Shown in pieces: positions 55,481-64,000 of a stretch of DNA of 64,000 nt. Origin of the DNA: Megamerina dolium (taxonomy: Eukaryota; Arthropoda; Insecta; Diptera; Megamerinidae); assembly GCA_963854835.1 (NCBI GenBank), contig OY978528.1:38989960-39053959 (forward strand), given 5' to 3'. The notes under the pieces are model-generated. The model was not told the DNA's origin. It was given only the letters and a program-made list of their open reading frames with translations, and searched no databases. Numbering within the stretch: the stretch's first letter is position 1; every line of letters starts with the position of its first letter. The position numbers were made by a program, and so were the translations under genes.

Positions 55481-56300
55481 CGTTCAAATCCTCTATATAG
55501 TAAGAAATAGCGAAGCAGGTTGCTGGGCTGGCGAAAGTTTATTCATGTCAGCGTGGTATGCTTTTAGAATGTTTGCCTGTGTGCCGCACTGTCTCTACGG
55601 AGGTAATGCAAGTTTTGATGCATGTGCCACGTCTTGACTAGATCGTGATAGAGGGCACTCTGTCCTTCTACCTCAGGAGGGGTGTGAATATAGAATGCTT
55701 TGAATAGTTTTACGAGTGTGGTTTTTAAGCTCCGTAAATACTTGAGAAGGCAGACTAAATAGTGTGTTTGTGTGTTTGCTTAAGGGGAAGTGTAAACGGC
55801 GTTGATGATACCAGGGTCGGGGGGCGCTCGGGCTTCCGTTTGACGTCTCTTGTCTCGCTTTCGGACAATTGGTTCCGGGTTGCCGCTTCATGCAGCTCTA
55901 TGCTTAATGATCTACTGGGTAATGTTTTGAGTGATTGTGTGAACGTTAATGGATGGAAAGGTGCTAGCACTTGGCCGCTTGGTTGTGAGTCGAAGGAAAG
56001 CCATCCGCTTGCGATAAATCAAAACACCTCCCGCGGCCTTACTGGTACCGTTTGTTTTGCGTTTTATATTTATGCATGAGAGTTACATATGTATCAATGT
56101 GTTGGAGTTTGCGAAGTCATCAGTCCGGAGCAGAATAGTAGCTCAACTGGTAGTAGCTTCGGCTACAAGGTCTAACCTACTAAAAGTGTTATACTCGATT
56201 GAATTTTTTAAAATTCCGGGCTTCGTCTTCTCAATTGTTCGGTTTATACCAATTTTCAATCCGAAGTGTGTTATCCGCAGTAATAAAATCACATATGCAC
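55481..56300. other. Locally GC-richer segment of unknown origin
   Basis: 55540-56060 is richer in GC than its flanks (for example GGGTCGGGGGGCGCTCGGGC near 55813). It has chance frames on both strands with no domain I recognise. A decayed LINE 5' region is possible but unproven. Confidence 0.35.
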
Positions 56301-58200
56301 ACATATGAAATTTTTAATGAAAAACTATCAACAATTGGTGTATTTCGAAGAAAAAAGAACGGTAAAAGAAATACACAAAAAACTTTTTATTTACAAAACC
56401 ACAATCTTGATGTATCTACTTATTGTAATTTCTCGTAATGATAAAAAACAACATGAAGCATAAGAAAATGGTTAATAACATTTTACTTCAATATACATAT
56501 TTTCAATACACATACTGTATTGTATATGTTTAAATGCATGCGTGTATAATAGTGTGTAAATTTGAAAACATTTCACTGAAACGGTTAAGCGTTAAGTAAA
56601 GACTTGAATAAAAATTTTTTAAAAGGATGACAATAATAATTATAATAAGAAACGGTAACAAACATGATGGATTTAGAGTGATTTAGTAAAAAATGAAATA
56701 ACAAATGTACAAGTATAGTCGAGTATATAATTGGTGATTATTATACTAATGGTTTGGCATATTGCAATTATACTACACGCCGAAATACATTTACAATTTT
56801 GAACCATGTTGATGATCACAGTGATGATGATTATGATTATTATGATAATGGCTCTTTAATGAACACACACACATATACCCCTACTTAGTCGCATTTATAA
56901 TAAATAGAAATATGTGTGTTGAGCAAGTGTTCTATTAACCCACTGAAATAGTAAAGCGATGTTGACAACGGCAACGCAACGCATAAAACCAGTTTCTGAA
57001 TTAAAAGCATGCACTGTTGATTATGCTGATGATCACAATGTGATGGTGAGTGTGATAGTAATGCTGATGATGATGAGTACGTTAATAAGAAGATGAGTGT
57101 TAACAGTGTTAATACTTTTGCAATGTACTAGTATTTCATGCACACAAAGTTTCAAATATGGAAGGAGAGAAAATAGGTTATATGGAAAATGTTTGTATGT
57201 ATATGTACTTATATTATATAGAAATATAAATAAATCATAATTTCTTGCTGTCACCTACACAAATTATGTAATGTATAAATAGAAGGGTTTTACGTTTAAA
57301 TTTTATAGTAACTTTATATACATATATATTTTTTTTTTGGTTCGCAATTATTTATATGCCTAACAACGCAATTATACTATTGCATATACTCATGATTGAT
57401 TTACAGCATACAATTGTCTTAATTTGATTGATATTCTTGCAATAATTTTGCCATATGCTTTTTTCGTGGCTCAGTTAATATGTTGTTTGGGATTTTATGC
57501 TACGCTAATGCTCATAAGTACGTACGTATGTACGTTCGCACATATGGTATGTGTATGTATGTACATACGTATGTATAAGCGATCGCATGTCTATGGTAGC
57601 TGTGTTCAAAATGTAATAAACCGTACGCTGTTGTTGCACAGTTGTTCCACTATTGCATATGATTGTGTTGTGCTATTTTCATTTTATTTTATTGTATTTT
57701 TTCACTATGATACGAAGTTGTTGAATTGAATATCGTTTTACTTTCTGCAGACTGGATTTTCTGCATGGCAACTACAACAACAACAACAATAATAATATAT
57801 GTATTGTGCAGCTGTGCTGTGTATACATAATAATATATGTATACACAGCAGTAATTGTTACAAGCTATGCTCGAGTTATTTACGTTAAGCTCTGTCATTT
57901 GACTTGTTCGTCCGGCAATGGTTTTTTCTTCCTTTGCCTCTGATGATTGTTTTCTTTGCCGTGTCTTTCTCTTTGTGTTGTTGTTGTTTCTTCATTATTT
58001 ATTTGTTTTTTATTTATTATTGTTGTTTGTATTATTTGCGTGTGTGTGTGTATTGTTTTTGTTTCTTTTTTTTCATTTATTATTTTAACTTTGTTTATTT
58101 GGTGTAAGTGAAAGTTTTCAATTCACCGTACAAAATGTGGTGTATTTGCGTGTGTGTGTGCGTGAGTACATATTTATATACTCGCACAAATGTTTGTATG

Positions 58201-58258
<58 letters not shown>

Positions 58259-59039
58259 GTATACCTACATATGTTTGTACATATGTATAAAGGAATAACG
58301 TTTTGTCTTGTTTTTGTTGTTGTTCATATTTGGTGATTTTTATGGTTTTATATATTTTTCTTCTTTTTTAATTATGGCAATTAACATTCTTTTGATCTTC
58401 TTCATAGTTTTTCATGTATGTATGTATCTTCAAACAAAATTTACGCATTTTTTCATTAACAATCTCAACAATCTCAACATTATTTTATTTAGCACTTTAT
58501 TATTCAATTAAAAATTAAAATTCGTAATATTTTTGGGTATTTCTCTCCACTTCAAACAAAAACAAAAATTCGTCCATATAGTGTAAGCTATAAGGCACAA
58601 AACTTGCTAAACGTAAATAAATTCGAAAATTTTCTAACTAAATGCATATATATTAATAAAGGACTCAAGACATAAACTTGCTGAAATTCTCTAACAGGAT
58701 TCATAAAAGACATAAGACACAAACTTATTAAAAGATGTACTACAAACGAAATTTAGAGAATTCCCTAACAAAATTCATCATAACAAATCTAAAACAATAT
58801 CGGTCATTTTTTAAAATTTCTCCACAAAATTTAACTACATGTTTTAAAGACCTTAAACGCAAACTGGCTAAAATCCAAGAATTAAAATAGGATATTCCAT
58901 ATTGAAAATGATATGTTCATGAAAATACTTAAGGCAAAAACTCATTAAAATTTAAGGACGGAAATTAGAAAATCCCCAATTAAAATTTACTATAAGTTTC
59001 TTACCACTTACAAAAGGCAAGAGACAAAAATTTGAAGAA
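56301..59039. other. AT-rich intergenic DNA with microsatellites
   Basis: It contains (GATGAT)n-like runs near 56820-56840 and 57060-57080, ACAACAACAACAA near 57774, T-rich (TTATTATTG)n near 57990-58025 and a (TA)n tract at about 58203-58262. No gene. Confidence 0.5.
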
Positions 59040-60500
59040 CATTGGTAATACCGAAGCTTAGATGCCCTACGCCTGTGAAGGAGTGATACATACTAAAAAA
59101 AACTATTGTGCTGGCGGTAGGCGTAGCATAGGCATGAATAGGCATAAAATAATCGAATCTACCAACCTATAATCCTATAGCATTATAGTCAAGAACATAA
59201 TTTTGTATGAGAGATAGGCGTCGTATTAATTTGATTTCGTAAATATTCATGCTAGATAACTTTATATTTTTGTGTGCAAAGTGTGAAAACATTCATACTG
59301 CAGCATCAGTTTGTATGGGAGCTAGCCTTATTTTTTATCAGATTCAGCCCATTTTCAGTTACGTTTATTAATCAATCAATAGAAACGTATGCACCGAGTT
59401 TGAGCTATATAACTATATAGTTTAGCGAGCAACGTGTTAAAACTTGCACTACACAACATTTGGTTTTTACCCGATTCAGCCCATTTGCGAATATGTTCAT
59501 CACTTCGTAAATATAATCGTATGTACAGAGCTAGATACCTTGAAAACACACATTCTTCAAAATGCTTTTATATTTCGGGTAGGCGTGGAATATATTCAAA
59601 CACGAGGAATTTTGAATACAAGGTGCGACAATTATGTATTAAGACTGCCTCTAGAAAACACAATTAAAACACGATATCTCCTAATTCTAATTCTCCTCCT
59701 GATTCAATACACTTGTTACATCGATTTAATAGTGATTCAAACGCGTGTTCCAGCTCATTTTTCAGAATTGCCTCTAGTGCCCTCGTCGAAGCTGAATGTC
59801 ATCAAAAAAGCATCCTTTCAACTTCAATTTCAGTTTTGGAAACAAAAAAAAAGTCGCACGTTGCCAAATCAGGTGAATACGGCGGGTGATTCAACACACA
59901 GACCAGATAAAAGTAATTTCAAGCACCAAATTTCAGTTCGAAAACTTTATGTTTTGATGCGAAAAGTTTGAAAACATATTCAACAATATACTTTTGTATG
60001 ATAGGTGGGCGTGAGATATATTCGATCATGTTCATTTTCTAATATATTAACTTGATCGTAAAAGTGACTTCATGTACAAAATTTCAGTTTGATAACTATA
60101 TTTTCGTGCCCAAAGGATGAAAACACACATCTAGCAATAAATTTTTGTACGGGAGGTAAGATTTTTACATAGATCAATTTTGTGGTAAAAATAACTACAT
60201 GTACAAAATTTATATTTTCGTGTGCAAAGTGTCAAAATATACATCCAGCAACATACTTTTGTATGGCAGGTAGTCTTGGGAAATATTCGATTATGTCAAT
60301 TTTGTGGTAAATGTACCTTCATATAGAAAATTTTAGTTCCACAATTTTATATTTTGTGGGCAAAGCGTAGAAACGTACTTTAAACAACATACTTTTCCAT
60401 TCCTTTGTGCAAATAATCTCGTGTGACAATTTTCAGCTCAGTCGCTCTATATTTGTAGCAGTTATCGTGCAAACAGGCATAACCATTTCGAATCCTTCCT
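59040..60500. repeat. Series of degenerate ~100-bp repeat units
   Basis: Phrases of the type TACAAAATTTCAGTTTGATAA, TTTTCGTGYNCAAAG, GAAAACANACATCNAGCAA and TTTTTGTANGGNAGGT recur at about 59260, 59450, 59540, 59930, 60070, 60190, 60310 and 60420. Spacing is about 100-120 bp in the last part. It resembles the GTAGGCGTGG dispersed family in style but is far more decayed. Confidence 0.5.
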
Positions 60501-62555
60501 TTAGGGTGTTACAAACGGCAGAACAAACTCAAACTAGCCTTCACTCCTTGAGTGTAGGCTATAAACAGTTTAACCATTAATAGCTGTGAATTGTTTGTTG
60601 CTGAAATGTAACAGAAGATTTCAAATATTGTATTTGTATTACTTGTATTGTACAAGGCGTTTAGAATATGCAAATTCATAATTTATATGTAAAGGCAACG
60701 TCTTTATTATAAACAAATTTTTGTAATAAGAGTACATTTCTGATATACGTATATGAGTATGGGTAAAAATACGTAATTTGTTGCGCATTGAGAAAAATCG
60801 AATCAATTCATTTGGAAATGTTGATAATTGCGCTTGCTTGTTTGTAAGAATACCTATATACTTGCCTTCGATTAAAAGCAAAAGAAACGAAAATTGTTTA
60901 AATGTTATATGTATGTATATATGCATTGTGGTACGAATGAGATGGTAGTAGTACCTCACCTCAATGTGCATTCATTAAAGAAATAGCAATAACAGTGGTT
61001 TTCTTAATTTTGTATTACATGTTTCTGTTTCTTGTTTCATTTTTCTTTCAATAAGCATTTAAGGTGATTTTATGCTTCATATTCCTTTTCATCGTATTAT
61101 TGTGATGCTGATCACACCATTTACTCTGCTATAATGCAACGAGGCGAAATAATATGCTTTACTGATTTCATTATATGTGCAATATACATACATTTGTATG
61201 TATTATATCTCAATTGGCATTTCATCAAAGAGTGCTCATTTTCCTTTTCAAAATGGAAGGGTTTTGCAAATACTACTATACCGAACAAATCTAAATTAAA
61301 TTGATAGACGTTTGGCTAGATAATTGCCAACTTAAACTGAGTGACCTACATACTATGTAGGTATGTATGTAGAAAATTAAAAATATACACTATTCCTCTC
61401 ACTTTTTTCTTTTTTGTTACAAATTGAAAAGGTTCCCGATGATCAATTACATTTTTGTTAACTATGTATGTACTACTTCTGTTAGATTTTCATGCAAGTT
61501 TTTTTTCTCTCTCTTTCTATTTGTAATTATAAAAACAAAAATTCGCTTTACAAGTATTCACTTGCCATATGAGAAAATTTGCACTATATATTGTGTGGTT
61601 GTCTGCGACAATTAAATTAATTGATCACTTTCACATTGCTCCACTGGTATTATGATTCATTCAAATATCCTTCTCATATACAATTATGCAGCCGCAGCAG
61701 CAGCAGCAGAAGCAGCAATTTAGCAAAATTTATTAATTGCTCATCGTACCGAGCAATGTTATACAGGTACAAGTTAATCGATTATTGTAACAGCACGTAA
61801 ATAGACAGATGCAATGACGACTCCTACTTACTACTCTCTTCCAAACAAATTTATGCATATATCATGTACTACTATACTTTACGAATGTATCCAGATACAC
61901 TTTTTGCCATTTAACATTGTTAAATGATGATCGTATTATCAACGAATTGCTTAAATTGACAACACCATTGCTGTACAATGACAAATTTCGCGTATGGCAC
62001 ATTTTTTCTTCTTTTTATTTTTTTTTTTTACATATTGCTTGTTTGCTATTATTTTTACGTCTTTTCTCCACATTAACCAATTAACGGTGCCATTTGATGT
62101 GCAACCAGGGTTTGTATTCATTTTGTTTGCAAATTGTTTGGAACAAGTGATAAATAAAACAACAACAACTAAATAAAAGTGGAAAATACGAAAAATTTCT
62201 CCATTAAATGTAATTGTTCGTAATTGTGTTTTTGTTGCTGTTGCGGTTGCTATAGTTGGTGTTTCACTTACAGAAACTTGAGTCTCTACATATGTATATA
62301 CATATTTTGTTGTCAACATTTATTCGTTGCTATTTACTATAGTTGTATCAATGTGATGTATCTAGAGCTGAACAAAAAGAGTAAAATGAAGAGCAGCAAT
62401 AGAGATAAAATAATCAAAAAAAAAAAACATTATAAATGCAATAGGAAAATAAAAGCGATACAATTTATCCAAAATAATCATTTGCTTTAGATATTCAAGT
62501 ATTATACAATTTTAGTCAAACAATGAAACTAATTTTGGAATTCGCTGAACTTACT
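60501..62555. other. AT-rich intergenic DNA
   Basis: No gene supported. A CAG-type run (GCAGCAGCAGCAGAAGCAGC) occurs at about 61695-61715. Confidence 0.45.
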
Positions 62556-62830
62556 GATTATTCCAATTAGGACGGCCATATTTCCTATTCAGATGAAAAT
62601 TGTATAGGAAATATCATCTCATTAGAAATAAGTCAGCCTCACCCACTATTTAATGAAGCTCCCATATAAAATCACATATTTCGTTTGAAATTTTAAGCAT
62701 AACTATATTTGGCACGTAAATTAAGATTGCCATTACACAAGATATATTTAAGCTACAGTTACTATTTGATGTAGCTCTCATACAAAGTCACTGAACGATC
62801 CACACAAGTATGTTGCTCTATAATCCTCAA
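62556..62830 (-). repeat. Degenerate fragment of the dispersed repeat
   Basis: CACCCACTATTTAATGAAGCTCCCATA and GTAGCTCTCATACAAAGTCA-like phrases parallel the CACGCCC...CTCCCATACAAAGT units of the reverse copy at 47040-48640. Confidence 0.45.
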
Positions 62831-62869
62831 AAATAAGTGTTAGACAGCAATATTTGGAAGCTATATATA

Positions 62870-64000
62870 TATGGTGGTCTGGTGGTGTTTTCGCAAGGTA
62901 ACGTATCTAACTGCCTCAACCGGGTGGGGCTAGCGCAATCCTTTTTGAACTCATCGCAAGTCGACTCATTGGTTGTCATGTAGTTTGTTCTGAGCGCTAT
63001 ATGATGACACCTTTATTTGTTAATGAAGGGTGTCATGTATCTTGCTCTGCTTACTCTATGATGGCGCCTTAATTATTAATAGTGGTCCTCCACGTGGCGA
63101 CCACCGGGCAACGTCCTCCTCGGACCCGCTGGGAGCTGACTGAAGTGAATGGAAGTGAAGTGTATAATATAAAAATGCCTCGGAAATGGACTACCCCCTT
63201 TGTTGGTCACCCCCGCAAACGAAATAAGGACCGTGATTTACGGATATGCACCTGAAATGTCCGGTCCCTTTATAGGGAGGGTGACTCTATCCAGCTGGTT
63301 GATGTCCTCGATAAATACAGGGCTGACTTCGCCGTAGCACGAAACATGGTAATTAGTGGTACCAGATTCAAGCATCTCGACATCCACAAAGCGACATGGT
63401 TGTCTCCAGATCAACGAACAAGAAATCAAATTGATCATGTGGAGATTGATGGAACGCATGCTTCCAGTGTGATGAACGCGAAATCAATCCGTGGTGCCAA
63501 TATCGACTCGGATCACTACCTTGTTGCAGCTAAGGTGCGCACACGTGTAAGTGTCGCAAATAACAAGAGAAGTCGCACACAGAGAAAGCTCGACGTCAGT
63601 AAGCTGGAATCACCAGAGACATCAGATGCATCCACTCGACTATCGGATCTGCTTATGCAGAACACTCCCCCTCTTGATGATACATGCGCATGGTGGACAC
63701 ATATATCCCACTCCATAACTACTGCTGCGAGAAGGTAATCGGTTACTACCGGTTACTGATCAGGAGTGTCGCGACGATACCGCAGAGAAAGATGCCGCCT
63801 ACAGAAGAACCCTGCCGATTTGTTTAAGACCGCAGGCGATGAGCTGCTTTCCTGCATGTACCAGCTCATAAGCAGAATATGGTCGGATGAAAGCATGCTT
63901 GATGATTGGAGGCTCAGTGTTCTCTGTCCCGTACAAAAAAAAGGAGACTCCACAATTTGCGTCAACTAGCGTGGAATAAGTCTCCTGAGCATCGCATACA
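62870..64000 (+). pseudogene. RTE-type non-LTR element, 5' part, runs off the window
   Basis: A GC-richer 5' leader (about 62870-63180) is followed by a start-like MPRKWTTPFVGH and the apurinic-type endonuclease with an internal deletion. The text passes from DKYRADFAVARN to MVISGTRFKHLDIHKATW, then SDHYLVAAKVR, the C-terminal endonuclease motif. After a stop and a frame change, the linker (KNPADLFKTAGDELLSCMYQ) and RT start (DDWRLSVLCPVQKKGD) match the copy at 4908-6454. A TAG at 63967-63969 replaces the Tyr codon of the NYRGIS motif. The element is dead and truncated by the window edge. Confidence 0.83.

Overview
This is nuclear DNA of a higher (cyclorrhaphan) fly. The genes have short introns (about 59-76 bp) next to one very long one, GTAAGT-type donors, AATAAA signals and strongly Drosophila-like proteins. 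The genome is AT-rich and full of Tc1/mariner, Ty3/gypsy and non-LTR elements. A tephritid-like fly would fit, but no sequence here fixes the species. From memory, several of these genes (Chd64, mRpS6, dyl, nbs, Fdx1) lie on D. melanogaster 3L, so this may be the same Muller element.

Layout. 1-10.7 kb is almost wholly repetitive. It holds a truncated tRNA-derived SINE and two arms (306-2193 and 6768-8645) that are an inverted duplication carrying the same dead Tc1-like transposase. Between the arms, (TA)n tracts separate a nearly intact Tc1 element, an internally deleted mariner and an RTE-type reverse transcriptase. A tandem array of 250/298-bp units follows. 11.9-12.6 kb holds the 3' exons of Chd64 (calponin family). 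13.5-23.2 kb is a TE graveyard: a long-TIR Tc1 relic, an R4/Dong-like LINE, an I/LOA-type 3' end, and a gypsy relic split by a 5'-truncated Jockey-like LINE.

24-36 kb is a compact gene block: mRpS6 (+), IntS7 (-), nbs (+), a Nepro-like gene (-), adrenodoxin-type ferredoxin (+) and the main exon of the ZP-domain gene dusky-like (-). Neighbours are alternately tail-to-tail and head-to-head. IntS7 and nbs share a 531-bp divergent promoter region. nbs and the Nepro-like gene converge with 43 bp between stop codons.

The dusky-like gene reaches much further than its large exon suggests. I find its 22-codon signal-peptide exon at 50485-50550, so 36267-50484 is one 14.2-kb intron. It contains a second Tc1 copy with its catalytic triad intact, a complete 5,955-bp gypsy element (438-bp LTRs, tRNA-Leu primer site, SAP-domain Gag, full pol), a head-to-head solo LTR sharing the same ATAT target, a long satellite-like repeat, a hairpin and a full-length SINE. 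A third Tc1-family element with IR/DR ends sits 270 bp upstream of the dyl start codon.

52.4-62.8 kb has no coding gene I can support. It is AT-rich intergenic DNA with degenerate repeats. 62.9 kb to the end is the 5' part of a second RTE-type LINE.

The strongest new observation is the gag-pol junction of the gypsy element: a GTTAAAC heptamer directly followed by the gag stop, then an 11-bp perfect stem whose loop can pair downstream to form an H-type pseudoknot. This predicts -1 ribosomal frameshifting.
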